Assembly: GCF_009730915.1 (NCBI RefSeq)
Contig: NC_052481.1
Span: forward strand, 1,178,001-1,242,000
Source of the DNA: Dioscorea cayenensis subsp. rotundata
Taxonomy: Eukaryota; Streptophyta; Magnoliopsida; Dioscoreales; Dioscoreaceae
Length of the DNA: 64,000 nt
Direction of reading: 5' to 3'
Part shown: positions 32,701 through 45,397 of the stretch, in pieces
Numbering within the stretch: position 1 is the stretch's first letter
Layout of the letters: every line of letters starts with the position of its first letter
The notes under the pieces: generated by a model
The model's input: the letters and a program-made list of their open reading frames with translations, nothing else
Told to the model about the DNA's origin: nothing
Database searches by the model: none
Program-made: the position numbers and the translations under genes

Positions 32701-35650
32701 TTTGGTAGTCTGTCTTTGCTCAGAACATTTTTATTAATTCTAGTTCAATAAAATTTTCTATAATTTAGCGAAACCTCCAGCTGCTTAAGCTTCCAAACAT
32801 GTAATGTAAAGCATAAATGCAGTCTTAGTTAATCACTTTAGTTTGATTCGAAAATTTTTAATGATGTCAGACTTGAAGTAAAATTAAGAACTTTATATTC
32901 TGCCAATTGGTAATTAAAACAGAATATAAAGTTCTTAATTGGCTGCACTTCAAGTCTTAATTTGAACTTTATATTCTCCACAGAATATAATGATGCCAGT
33001 TTGATTCTGCACTTTATATTCTGCCAGTGTTTAGTTAAATGCACTAAGTTTAACCAGCGGCACTATCTTTGGTCAAAGCTCTTGATTATTGAGAAGAATA
33101 AATGAGCATTCAGCTTCCTTTATTTAGCTGCTTCTTAAACGTGTAGCCCTTCTCTGCCGGCTTTTAACTTAATCCGATCATTTACATGCCTCCCATTAAT
33201 TGAGTCAATACCAATCAAATGGAAGGGGAAAAACTCAAAGGCGAAGGGTTGCTGGTTTTGCATTTTATACTGCTAGCATAGTAGCATGCCATAGGCTTTG
33301 TTTACAATTTTCTTTTTCTTAACCATAGTAAAAATGAGGGTAGATGTACTTTATTATCCGATAATAAATGTTTCTTGGATCATATTGCATGGTGATCATC
33401 TCTTGCATGTGTATCACACAATCTGACTGCAGTTGGAAAAAGAAGCTTCCCTGAAGGGGATTCCTCTGGGTCAAGCTCATGACATAGATATTCCTCCACC
33501 ACGACCAAAGAAGAAGCCAAGCAATCCATATCCTCGAAAAGTTGGTTCAGGTAACATCTCTTCATCTGCGGAAGTGAAAGATCGGAGAAAATCACTTTAT
33601 TCCCCCAGTGCGAGTTTGCAAATTCAGGCCACGGGAAAGGTTGCACCTGTAGAGGTATGTATGCATTGTGGTGATTTTACTAAAGTCTTATGCATAAGAT
33701 ATTTCCTGTGTTTTCTTTTATTTGTGCTTATATAGTCTGTGTTAACCATTTGATCAGAAACCTGTAACCGAAACTCAGCAAAGAAAGAAAGAAACTTCTG
33801 AAGATGGCAGTTGCTCAGAAGTGCTTGATCTTTTCCAGGTTTTACCATCTGTTCCCATATCATATGCGGCTGAGAACTGTTCAAATCCTTATTCGTTCAG
33901 GGAATTTGTCCCTTTGTTGAAAGAAACCAGTGACAAGACTCTAGTGGATAAATCCTCTATGACCATCAATAGCAATGTGGAAACAGGATCCGATGATGCA
34001 GCTATATATCATAAGAACACAGAGAGGATGCATGGAATATGCAAAAATATGCAGGCAGAATCAATCACAGAAGAGATTGCAGTTATGCTAAAAAAGCCAG
34101 AGATGCCAGTTTCATCAATCAAGGATAATCCACAAGGTTTTAACAGCTACCAAAAGTACGTTGTTGATCAAGCTGAAGAAAACAGCAGTGCAAAATGCAG
34201 AGAAACTGCAGATCCTCAGAGCAAGATCCACTCGAAAGTTCACAATCTTGGAGTTCCATCAAACGTGAATCCATTCACAACTCCAATAATACCTGGAATA
34301 CCTCAAGCCTATGCCAGCTCTGCAACCATTCATCCACTGGTTCAACCTGTTCCACCTTTTACCCAATTCTGCAGCATTCCTGGTGCTGCCTATAGATCAT
34401 TCATGAATATCTCATCGACATTTTCAAGCCTCATCCTATCCACCTTGTTGCAAAACCCTGCAGTTCATGCAGCAGCTTGTTTGGCTGCATCCTTCTTCCC
34501 ATCTTCTGGTGCTGATGCTGCTGCTGCCGCCGCCGCTGCTAATTCAACAACTGCAGAAGTCTTTGGCGGCGAAGTTCCAGGGCGACACATGAATGCCATT
34601 CCAAGTATGACAGCCATTGCTGCTGCCACAGTTGCTGCTGCCACAGCATGGTGGGCGACACACGGATTATTGCCTCTTTTCCCACCTCATTTGCAATCTG
34701 ACCTGATGTTCACTCATCCTACAGTCACAACTACAGTCGGGAACACAGATATTGCTCAAGCTTCAGATATTATCAGAGAAAGAGATGATGAATTTAGACC
34801 TTCTGCACAAGAAGATCGGAAAGGTGAACAATCTCATCTTCCAAGATCACAGCATGACTCCTCATCAACATCAGACTCAGATGAGAGTGAGCAAGGAGAA
34901 AGATCACAATGCAATTCTGATCTGAAAGATTTAAAAGCTAACAACATGTTCAAATTGCAACCACAAACTGAATTACATGACTCTATTAACACTTGTAAAA
35001 AGAAGGCTTATCGTTCGTCATGTGGCTCTAACACACCTTCCAGCAGTGAAAAAGACTTTGCTAATGCAGCAGAGAAGGCAAAGACTGAGGAAACCAAAGA
35101 AGCAAGCCAGGACCATGTATCAAACGAGACTAACCATCGTCGCAATAGAAGCAGTGGGACAATAAATGATGCTTGGAAGGAAGTCTCTGAAGAGGTGATC
35201 ATCAGTAAAATTATTTTCAACTTCACATATAATGCGGTGACTTTTGAACAACAATATCTGCTCTAATGTTTCTTAATCTTGTCAGGGTCGTCTCGCATTC
35301 CAAGCTCTATTTAGAAGGAATGTGCTACCACAAAGCTTCTCACTGCCACACTCCGATGAAAAGGGAGCAGCGACTGCATTTGCCTGTTGATCTCAACCGG
35401 ATGGTCTATTTATCAAATGATCTTGATCAGACCGAAGAATCACAAACCAAAGAGACAATGATTATAAGCAATGGAAACTCGGCAAAAAGATGCATTATAT
35501 CTGAACCTGAACATGCTAAGCTAAAAGCTCATCGGACCGGATTTAAGCCTTACAAGAGGTGTTCCATGGAGGCAAAGGAAAACAGGGTCAATGCCGGTGA
35601 AGATCAAGTTAATAAGAGGATTAGATTGGGAAGCAGAAGCTTCAAACTGA
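29778..35650 (+). CDS. LHY: LHY/CCA1 circadian clock MYB transcription factor
   Basis: Six coding exons: 29778-29816, 29921-30032, 32367-32428, 33433-33654, 33758-35194, 35286-35650. Starts [13 protein letters not shown]. The single SHAQKYF-class MYB repeat reads [20 protein letters not shown], then [18 protein letters not shown], followed by the diagnostic [16 protein letters not shown]. Exon 5 holds Ala- and Ser-rich regions. The last exon has [19 protein letters not shown], then [18 protein letters not shown], typical of LHY. LHY represses evening genes at dawn and is repressed by PRR proteins. As written, exon 6 has two single extra G bases, in AAAAGGGAG (about 35363) and TTGGGAAG (about 35633). 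Allowing for them the protein is 744 aa and ends RLEAEASN, close to the family end. Long introns 2 and 3 carry repeats. The 5' leader (29220-29777) is long and probably spliced. Confidence 0.95.
31085..31505 (+). mobile_element. RTE-type LINE 3' fragment in LHY intron 2
   Basis: Ends with CCCAAATGGTTGGGACTAAC, then CTTCTTGTTGTTGTTGTTG. This is the typical 3' end and (TTG)n tail of plant RTE elements and is shared with 56430-56798. The upstream part is too decayed to give domains. Confidence 0.45.
32882..32940. repeat. Perfect 21-bp inverted repeat in LHY intron 3
   Basis: Arms 32882-32902 and 32920-32940 are exact reverse complements around a 17-nt loop. The core CTTTATATTCT recurs at about 32967 and 33012, so the hairpin belongs to a small local repeat family. 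Confidence 0.9.
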
Positions 35651-36160
35651 TTTCTCAGTACAGAAATTTATTCAAGATAAACAATTTAGTACTACTAGTA
35701 AAGTGCTAAATCAGTTAAATATGGTTTTCAAGACTCAAAGAACCTGAAAAACTTGAGAAAGACTTATTTGTGGACAAGTACTCTCGTCATGCACTCTCTG
35801 TTTACTTTCCAACTGTATGTTCAAATCTATTTGTGCTCTTTTTTATCATACCAAGGACCAAACAATATGAACTTTTTCTTTAATGTCATTATATATCTGC
35901 AGTTCTTTCTCATATTTACATGTCTTCTTGTTCTTCTATTTTAACCTCTTTGTTTGGTAAATTTTTTAGTTGTTTATTCCTCAATGCATCTGATAAACAA
36001 ATTAAATTCACAATTTATTCTCTAAATTCAACAAACAAACTCCTCTCATATCTCACACTTCACACCACCCATCAAAGTTCACAAATTTATTTATTTCTTT
36101 CTTACTTCCCTTCTCTCTTTATTATTATTTTTGGAAAAAAAGAAAAACCCCAATTAATCT
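35651..36160. other. Intergenic between convergent LHY and 36161 gene
   Basis: 3' region of LHY (+) and of the - strand gene. No other gene. Confidence 0.55.
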
Positions 36161-36664
36161 TCACTCATCATCACTAGAGCTCTCTTTCTTCTTCTCCTTC
36201 TTCCCCTTCTTCTCTTTCTTCTTCTTCTTACTCTCTTTCTTAGCATTCTTCTCATGATCCTCATCTTCATCTTCATCATCTTCATGTTCATGTTCATGTT
36301 CCTCCAAGTAATCAGAAATGACCAAATGAATGCCAGGGTCTTCAGCAGTGTAACTCCCACCAAGAACAATGGAGTTATTAATTGACTGGTAGTTACTGTT
36401 GGTGTAGGCACTGAGTCTTTGTTCATCTCCAAAAACAACTCCATGAGTGTCTGACACTTCATGATCCATATCTGACTTCATTGTTGCTCCTCTGTTTGTT
36501 CCAGCCAATGTGATGATCCCATTGCCATGGCTTTGTTCTTGGTTGTTGCTGCTGCTGCTGCTGCTGCTCAAGTGATGAGTCAGAGTGGACACCATGTTTC
36601 TGATTTCATGACTAATTGGTGCCTGTTGTTGGGTTTGTGTTTGGGTAGTGGAATTTGGAGCCAT
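36161..36664 (-). CDS. Small plant protein of unknown function, acidic then lysine-rich tail
   Basis: A 167-residue intronless reading frame starting at MAPNSTTQTQTQQQ (36664); the upstream in-frame stretch is AT-rich and looks like leader. The middle has conserved-looking segments NGIITLAGTNRGATM and NSNYQSINNSIVLGGSYTAED, then PGIHLVISDYLEEH. The C-terminus is a His/Glu/Asp run (EHEHEHEDDEDEDEDHE) followed by Lys-rich KKESKKKKKEKKGKKEKKK and the end SSSDDE. I recall similar plant proteins without an assigned function but cannot name a family. The basic tail could act in nuclear targeting; this is a guess. No signal peptide or membrane segment. Confidence 0.7.
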   Translation of the reverse strand: MAPNSTTQTQTQQQAPISHEIRNMVSTLTHHLSSSSSSSNNQEQSHGNGIITLAGTNRGATMKSDMDHEVSDTHGVVFGDEQRLSAYTNSNYQSINNSIVLGGSYTAEDPGIHLVISDYLEEHEHEHEDDEDEDEDHEKNAKKESKKKKKEKKGKKEKKKESSSDDE

Positions 36665-37986
36665 TTTGAGGATGATAAATGCTTTTGTTTTGAGTTTATT
36701 TTTGATGTTTCTCTTGAGGTGATGAATGATGATATTGGTTTGTGTGTATTTATATATATATATATTTGAGCCTTTGTGATTGATGGGATTGTTCTTAACT
36801 TGATAAGGAATGTATTCCAAGAGTTAGTGGGAGGCAAAGGATTTCTTGAGTAGAGTTAATAGACTTCTTTTTTCTTTTTTCTCTTTGAAGCTTGATAATT
36901 GCTTTTAAAGAGAGAATCTTTATGATAAATAATGAATAACAAGTAGTAAAATAATCTGAGGGAATTTTTGTCTAGGCATATAAAAAAAAATTGGCATCTC
37001 AATAAAATTAAATACTATGTATACTTATTTGCATATATACTACTCTATCTCACAATGTTAAAAATATATTAAGAATTATATAAATGTTAACTTGTTTGGA
37101 TAGTAAAAATAAAATATTATTTAAGTTTCTAAACTACCCTCTATTAGTGTTAATTTTTAAATGTAATGAATAAAATCAACTTAAATTTTGTAAGAGCATT
37201 CATGTAAAAATTTCTACATAAGTACAGTAACAATTTTTTAGGATTTAGATGTAATTAATAAGACGAGTTTGATTTTTTTGGGTTTATAGACAATTATATT
37301 AATTTAATATCATTAGAAATTTTAAGAGTATATACACAAAGGGGCAGAACTATAAGGAAAATAAAAAGGTGTTGCCTCAAAAAAATTAAAACTAGGTTTT
37401 AAAGTTGTCCTTAAATAAATTTAGATTAGTTGCATGACATATTCATTATCGTTTGGCTGATTCAATTTGCAAAAAAGAAAAAAGTCTACAGAGATATAGT
37501 CATAAATTTTTTTTAGAAATGATCAAGTGAAAAATTAAAGGACCAAACAATAGATTTTTATAAATATATTTTATAAAAAATATATTTTTTATATGTTATA
37601 TCCTAGTTTATAAACATCATCAATGAGTCAAGTAATAAATTTTCACAAAATTTTTTCTAAAAATATAATTATACTATATACACTAATTTATAATAAATGA
37701 AGGAGCAAAATAATAGATTTTTGAAAAAAAAAAAACTTATATTATATAAACTAATTTTGTAAAATATTACTTGGTTGAATAATAAATTTTTATTTTTTTT
37801 TCCAAACATAATTTACCATAAATATTAGTATGTAAAAAATTAATATTTAAGAAAAATAAAAATAAAATTCCAAGTGAAAGAGTGAGCGGGTGCTACTAAC
37901 TTCCCTACCATCCCTTCTCTTATATATATATATATATATATATATGTTCGTAAAAAGTACGCAATTGAGCATTTTATTAATTAAAA
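36665..37986. other. AT-rich intergenic
   Basis: Promoter side of the 36161-36664 gene, including a TA-rich stretch at 36752-36766. (TA)n at 37920-37944. No gene. Confidence 0.5.
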
Positions 37987-38090
37987 TGCTACAGTAAGAT
38001 GATGTACAACATGAGACGGTTCAGATTTTTTCAAATTTTGTGTTAAAACTAATTGGACGGTTCAAATTAAAACACTGCTTTTTGACCCTC
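37987..38090 (+). mobile_element. MITE family copy 2
   Basis: Shares GCTACAGTnAGA, ACGGTTCA, AAAACTAATTG and AAAACACTG with the reverse strand of 24464-24672. Confidence 0.5.
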
Positions 38091-38105
38091 TGATGTATGC
38101 ATAAC

Positions 38106-38430
38106 TTTTTTGGTTATTTAACATGGCCGGTCCGACGAATAAGTGACCCCGAGGGCCGGTTCAATGAAACATAATCGGCCTGTCATGTAGACGGATAGAT
38201 TATGGGTTGGCCCGCCGGGTCAAGCCAGGTTTTGGTAATTAGTTTAAATTTTTTTTTCTGAATTTTCTGGATTTTTTAAGATTTTTTTCTATTTATTTAA
38301 TAGGTGGGTCAAATCCGGCCCAGTGGGTTCTACACCCCCTACCGGCCTGGTTCGAGTTGGAGCGGGTGAATAGCAACCCAGAGGGTCTGGCCCTCCGGAC
38401 CGATTAACAAGTATGTGCCCACCGCTATAA
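38106..38430. mobile_element. Possible small DNA element with GGCCGG/CCGG inverted blocks
   Basis: The left block CCGGTCCGACGAATAAG and the reversed right block CGGTCCGGAGGGCC are similar, with GGCCCGCCGGGTC and CCGGCCCAG inside. Local GC is far above the flanks. Family not assigned. Confidence 0.3.
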
Positions 38431-38911
38431 AGGTATATATACAAACAAACTGAATTTTAAATAGTTCATAAACAAAATTAGTTAAATTTTTGATATAAAA
38501 ATAAAATAAAAAAAATCTATTCCTATCTATTTTGAGAAGCGGGAGAGTAACAAATAATATACATACTATAAATGATCATAAACGCCTTACCCACTGTGGG
38601 GGTAGTGAATGAATAATATGTTTACAGAACTAGGTCCAAATAAACAAATTAGATGTCCATTGGACTGTAATAAATAATATTTTTTTTTAGGGTAATAAAC
38701 AATATGAAACAATACTTTCATGATGTACTTTACTACTTTGAAAGTAATAAATAATATCACTATTTTTGAGGGTTTAATCAGTAAAAATACCCTCAAAACT
38801 CGACCACGCTTCGCTCCAACCCCCGCCCGCCGCCATCATCGTCTTCTTCGTTCGCTTCTCTCTCAGGGATCCCCCTTCGTTGCTTCATCCTTCCGGCGAG
38901 AATCGCCGATA

Positions 38912-41900
38912 ATGGCTGATCGGAAGAGAAAGAGAGAGCCAGCTGGTGATGGAGCTAAGCCAGAAGAGGAAAAGGGGAGCCGTGATAACAAGGAGAAGAA
39001 AAGGACTCTGCTTCCATCTCTTATCAAGAACAAGGTTAAGAGGATGGCAGTCCACGCGAAGGTCAAGCGTGAGAAGAGAATTGAGAAGAAGAAGAAGGCC
39101 AAGTCTCGTGCTGATGCTCACAAGCGCGCCCTAGAGCTCGGCGAGGAGGTTATTGTCTTTCTATCGTTTGCCAAATCTTCTTGTCTAGTTTCACCTGATA
39201 TGAGTTTTTCTTTGTTTTGATTCCGGGATACAGCCTCCGCCGGTGAGCATTCCGCGCACGATTGAGAACACGAGGGAGCCTGATGAGACGGTCTGTAAGC
39301 CTGATGATGAAGAGGTTTGTGTTCTTTGCTTCTCCTTTGGCTGTATTCTTTTGGATTTTCGTGATTTCAATGCATTCAGATATAGGATATGGCCTCTTTT
39401 GAAGAATAATGAAGAGAAAGTTTGGATTTTTATTTATATCATGGTCCAATTGAGGATGCTGAAAACCTGAATAAGGTATATTAGATATAGGATATGGCCT
39501 CTTTTGACATACTTTTTGGGGTTTTAGGTAAACTATCGTACTACCCTAAACCCTAAACCCTAAACCCAAAGTCCTAAACCCCAAAGCCCACACCTTAAAC
39601 CCTAGACCCCTAACTCCAAACATTATTTTTAAGGTATATTAGTTATTCATGATGAATGCTGCAATTTTGATCCTCTTGTAAGTTATTTGCAACTTTGTGA
39701 TGCACCTACTCTGCGGTGCCTTGTTATTTGGTGGCATTGGTGCTCCCTTTTCCTTGTTTTTCAAGCTATTGCTGTATTTTTTTAATATTCTTTGGCTTTT
39801 TTTATTATTGGATGACTAATTTTCGCCTTGTATGTAGTGTGCATGCTGTGGAAGAATTTATACCATACCAGGTACTGGTCTAGGTTGCTGCACTAGCAGA
39901 TTGGCGTTTTCATGTCTGTTGGCATGTTTGTAGCATAAGTGTTTGGGCCTCAATCGGCCAGGGAACTTCAGCATTTTTAATTTGATGTATATTCAATCAA
40001 ACTGTAGATTGGAAAATTTCAAGTGTCAATTTTCATACAAAAGCTTTTGGATAACTCTTGGTTGAAGGTTTTCATGAGGTTGTTCTGCATGTATGAGGCA
40101 TTAGCAGCATCTGCTTCTCTTCTGGCACTTGAGAATCTGAAGTTAACTGGATACCTCTTTCCTGATTCAGTTGTTTGTAGGAAATGATGCAGATGAATTC
40201 AGCAATATATTGAAACAAGAGCGGATCCCGAAGATACTGATCACTACATGTCGCTTCAATTCTAGTGTATGTTGTTATCAGTATAGTTTGTTCTTTTCTT
40301 ATGACAGTGCTGAACTTACTGTTTGCTGAAAAAAATCAAGATCCATTTTATAATTTTTATGCTTGATGATGTTTATCTTTCTATATATACTTTTTACAGA
40401 GAGGACCTGCTTTTATTCAAGAACTGTTGTCAGTGATTCCAAATGCCCATTACTTTAAAAGGGGAACCTATGAACTCAAGAGGGTACCTATTAAAAATAC
40501 GAGGCTCCATGGTTGACTCTTGTCTTTGCTTTGTTTAACTGTGATTGTATTTATGTTCACAGATTGTAGAGTATGCAAATAATAAAGAATTCACTTCAAT
40601 TATTGTCATCCATACTAACCGCAGAGAACCAGGTGAGGCTCTTTTTTTTTAATGTAAAGAAGCATTGTTTCCTCTGTCTGAAACTTCTGTTTGAGAACTT
40701 GAATATCATGATGCTGACTAACCATATGTTTAATTTGAAAGGAGTTGGTGTTTGACCTCTTGTTCCTTGCGTGTGTTATGGCGTGCATTATGTGCCTATT
40801 CCTCAATTGTCCTTTAGTGACTTTATGACCCTTAACTTGGAATTATTTCCATTTTGTAGATGCTCTGTTGATTATCAATTTACCTGATGGGCCTACTGCA
40901 CATTTTAAGCTCTCCAAACTTGTCCTAAGGAAGGATATTAAGGTATCATGCTGGCAGCTTTGCTGAGTGTATTATCATTCAGCTAGTTAAACTAGAAATT
41001 TATGTTATATTAGTCATGGTATTTTCTTGTCTTCGAAGTTATAAAGCAAGCGGGCTTATAGTTTGGAGGCATTTACCGTATACATTACAATCTTAGATCT
41101 TCCTGAAATGGAGCAATTATGTATTTCATGTGGATTAAGGTTTACAGATCTCATGAAATTTGACACCTGAATTTTGATATCCATTCATAATTCAGCAATT
41201 CTTTTGTCTATGTGTAACGTTATGCATAAGTATTATATTTTGTTTGAGATACAAAATACTTATTGTTGTAAACATCATGGGTTTGTAAAAGCCAAAAAAG
41301 CCAATAAAGCCAATGAAATAAAAATATGGAAGCTTTTAAGGGTTTAAGGGTAAAAGTTTCTCCAAAGGAGCACCAATAGTTGAAACAGACTTTTGTTATG
41401 AACTTAGTTCATATCTGGCTTGGTAGCAGATAATGGTGATGTTCTTGCATTGGCCTTAAAAAAGCTAATGGGCATTGGTTATGAACAATCCATCTGTGTC
41501 TATTTTGAGGATGCTATTTATTGCTGTAATACATTGACCATTCCTTGATGTTTTAATATGAATAGATATATTTCTGTTTGCCATTTAACTTATTGATTAC
41601 TCCCACCTGCAAGGAACAGTTTATAATATCCCTTAATATTTGGTTATTTGCAAATAAACAGAATCATGGAAATCCTACCAGTCACAAACCTGAGTTAGTA
41701 TTAAACAATTTCACAACACGCCTTGGTCATCGCGTTGGGAGGTAGGTTCTTTCGATGGATTTCTAATTATGGAAAAATTGCTAATATAGAAGTGTACTAC
41801 TTAGTTCATTCTTATTTACAGTTTTCTGTTTTGGTACATATATATAGATATATATATACATACTATATTACTAGGAACTAAATTAACAAGCAAATGCTGT

Positions 41901-43625
41901 CTGTTTTGTTAGATTGATACAATCACTTTTTCCTCAAGATCCTTTCTTCCGCGGTCGCCGGGTGGTAACCTTCCACAACCAGCGTGATTTCATATTCTTT
42001 CGTCATCATAGGTATTTAAAGCTTCTTTATTAGCTTGTTGTTTCAGTTTATTTGATATGTATTCAACTGAAGGTCCCTTTCTAGCTTGAAGTTCAGGATA
42101 TAGTTTCTTGGTATGAACTTAAATTTCAGTATCAGCATGAATAATGAGACTTTTGTACAATTTCCTCTCCTTTATGCCATTAAAGAAATAATTAGCATGA
42201 CGTATTGAAATGTACATTTTCTATTAATTCTTTTTATGCAATGCAATACAATTGTAAATTCACTGTGAATTGGTTAGGCTTACGTTTTGTTGTCATATCT
42301 TTTTTCCTAATTCCTATCCATGCTTTTCTACTGTACTCTAAACTACTAATGTCACTTTTAATGGGTTGTTGTTGATGATGTTGATAAAATTAATAGCTGC
42401 AGCAACAATATAATTCGCACAAACATTTTGGCATTTTGCTGTCATTAACTTCTATTGTTGCCCTTTCCTAAATTTATCCAATAGTATGTCTCTTCATGTT
42501 TCATTATTGTTATTTTACATAATTCTTCTTATATATGAATTTCGGATTTGGTTAATTATATTCTCCCTCTCCTAGAAACTGCTATCAACTACTTGTTAAT
42601 TTTGTTTTTATTCAGGTATGTCTTTGAAAGCAAGGAGACGAAGGTTGACTCAAATGATGCAAAAACTAAAAGTGCCAAAGGCAAAAACTTGACTCAGACC
42701 AAAATGATTGCACGTCTTCAGGTACCTTAATCATTTGTTGGGTTCAGATAAACTTGTTTGATTAGTTGAATTCTGAAGGAATTATATGGTTAACTATTTT
42801 TCTTTCCATTGCTTCATAACCTTCATCAATTTCTGCAATGCTATTGTGTAAAAACTATAGACATTTTTCTCTATTACGGTGGAACCAGAAAGTTGTGAAA
42901 CCAATGACCGTAATCGTTGGCAGTTTTGAAGTTTTTAAAATGTGAGCTACATTTGAATCAGTTGATTATTGGTTTACCGGGGATGTACCTTATATTGTGA
43001 TGGGAAATGTACTGAGCCCGTTGTGTGTTCACTAGATAATTTGACCACTGGTGGTTGGTGTTCTTTTGCTCAATTACATAATACATGGAAGTTCCAAATA
43101 CCATTTGTCTGTCCATAATTTTAAAATTTGACATTCTTGTACACTCACAGACCCCTGGTCCTCAGTCCCTGATCAATCATAGTGCAATAAGTAGGTTGAT
43201 CCTTTTCATTTATCATTAATAAGGTCTCCATAATGGGTTCAGTTATATCATATTGTTGTACCTTTGTTCATGAACCTCCATATTCTTGCCTGCTCACCCG
43301 ACAACCATTGCAACATAATAGTACAATGCTACTGATTTAATAACCCAAGAGTAACTAACTAGTTGTGTTACATATATCATTTATATCATTTTACCATTTC
43401 CTGTATAACAATGCAGGAGTGTGGTCCTCGTTTTACACTGAAGCTAATCAGTCTCCAGCATGGAACATTTGATTCGAAAGGTGGAGAGTTTGAATGGGTG
43501 CACAAGGTAATTTTCTCGTTTAGCTACCTTAGACGTTCCGCCTTTCAATTCCTTTCAGCTTATTTTGTAATCTGTTCCAATTTTAGCCGGAGATGGATAC
43601 GAGCCGCAGAAGATTCTTCTTATGA
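38912..43625 (+). CDS. RPF1: Ribosome production factor 1 (Brix domain)
   Basis: Eleven exons, all GT-AG: 38912-39148, 39234-39314, 40171-40266, 40400-40483, 40563-40632, 40860-40942, 41662-41741, 41913-42011, 42616-42721, 43417-43506, 43587-43625. Together they encode 354 residues with no frame break. The N-terminal third is Lys/Arg/Glu-rich with nuclear-localisation character ([20 protein letters not shown]). The Brix domain follows from [13 protein letters not shown] through [54 protein letters not shown] and [18 protein letters not shown]. It ends [32 protein letters not shown], the usual RPF1 end. The yeast and human orthologues act in the nucleolus on 27S pre-rRNA processing and 60S assembly. 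Intron 2 contains telomere-like repeats. Confidence 0.95.
39544..39605. repeat. Interstitial telomere-like CCCTAAA repeats in RPF1 intron 2
   Basis: Three perfect CCCTAAA heptamers from 39544, then degenerate CCTAAACCC and CTTAAACCC units to about 39605. This is the plant heptamer form. Confidence 0.85.
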
Positions 43626-44679
43626 TCTGGGAAAGTTATTTTTTCAATGGAGTTTCTCAGAGACGTTAAGCTGCATAAGATCTCTAGTATTGTCTTTTGT
43701 GATTGCAATTTCTAGAACAGAGAAAACCAGTGCTGTGTTTGTTAATTGATCAACTTGTCTTCCACCTTTGTGATTTATGTTTTGAATTTTTATTTTTATT
43801 TTTATTTTTGTATTCAAGTTATATTCTAGTGCTGATTTTGCCTAGAAAATTTTGTTTCTTAGATGTAAGGCTGAGAAACATATAGTCCATGAATTTACAA
43901 TCAACTTGTTTTCCTATTGAGGTTGTTTAATATGAGTTGTGTTCCACGGACTCGATTTCGTGCGAATTGTGGGAATTACGGTGGAATCGAGATGTGGGTT
44001 TTACAACAATTAAGTTTTATTTTTTAAAATTTATTTTATTTTTATGGTGCTAATTACGTTAGTATTCAAAAAACTAAGTTGTTGTAACTTGTAAGGTTAT
44101 GTTTTGGCTCCACTGTAATTTTTACGGAACTGAATCTGTGGGATCATAACTTGTTTTCAACTCAACTCTACTGGGTTTTGAGGATCATATGAAACCTCTT
44201 TTAACCATGTTTTTGTTTATATCATTATGATGTATTATTAAATACCTTCTTGTTTGTGTATAAAAATGGTGAGAAAATTTGGTGTAAAATTTCAAATGCA
44301 TGTGTTTTAGGTTTTATATAAAATTATTATATATATATATAAATAGACAATAAATATTTTATTTAAATTTAAAAGAAGTTAAAAACATTAACAAAAAATG
44401 ACAATTTGTGCTCTCTGAATGTTAAAATTTTGATATCATGTTCCTGTAAAAAACACTAAAATGTTCATAAAATTTTGTTTTTTTTAAAAAATCAATAATT
44501 AGAGAGAATTCATGAAAATAAATACTAAACATATCATCACGGTTATTAAAAAAAAAATAAAAAATAAAAATTAAACTGCTTGTATTTCTAAAAAGATCAT
44601 ACACGTAGAAGGTAGAACACACTCAACACAGCACATGATCTTCCAAAGAAAATAAAAACAAATGCAACCACACACCAAG
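43626..44679. other. Intergenic, RPF1 3' side to H4 promoter
   Basis: AT-rich with short TA and T-rich runs. No gene. Confidence 0.5.
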
Positions 44680-44696
44680 CCACGTCAGCAATCCGC
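44680..44696 (+). promoter_or_regulatory. Histone type I promoter element (hexamer plus reversed octamer)
   Basis: CCACGTCAGCAATCCGC matches the plant histone type I element CCACGTCANCGATCCGCG with one or two changes. It lies about 250 bp upstream of the TATA box. Such elements confer S-phase and meristem expression. Confidence 0.75.
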
Positions 44697-44811
44697 AAAA
44701 CAACTATTAGTCCAATCCAAACCATTAATTTAAAATCCAACGGCCACAAACCCTCCATCTCGTTCCCACGAAGCTCAAACCAAAAAAGAAACACAAATCC
44801 CACTCTACCAA

Positions 44812-44826
44812 CCACGTCATCAATCC
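44812..44826 (+). promoter_or_regulatory. Second, weaker type I-like element
   Basis: CCACGTCATCAATCC keeps the ACGTCA hexamer and part of the octamer. Same orientation as the first element, 132 bp downstream of it. Confidence 0.6.
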
Positions 44827-44932
44827 AAGTCCCTCCCAACAAAACCAAATCCCCACCGTCCATTCCTAATCCAACGACTATAAACACTCCTTAACATTTC
44901 AAAAGCTCTAAAACTCCAGCCCTTAACCTTCC

Positions 44933-44940
44933 TATATAAA
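44933..44940 (+). promoter_or_regulatory. TATA box of histone H4
   Basis: TATATAAA, about 90 bases before the start codon and correctly placed for a short histone leader. Confidence 0.75.
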
Positions 44941-44947
44941 CCCCTAA

Positions 44948-45340
<393 letters not shown>

Positions 45341-45374
45341 GCGTCGCCGCCACCGCCGTTGATGATGTGCTTGA

Positions 45375-45397
45375 GGTTAGGGTTAGGGTTAGGGTTT
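45375..45397 (+). repeat. (GGTTAG)3 run in the H4 3' region
   Basis: Three TTAGGG-type hexamers then GGTTT, 34 bases after the H4 stop. This is the hexamer, not the common plant heptamer. Confidence 0.8.

Noticed and set aside
35286-35390. Early stop in LHY as a natural truncated isoform
   Set aside because: Family sequence resumes in the +1 frame and continues to a typical LHY end, so a one-base slip explains it better.
44597-44887. Hydrophobic - strand ORF of 96 residues
   Set aside because: It covers the histone H4 promoter with type I elements on the other strand; no family resemblance.
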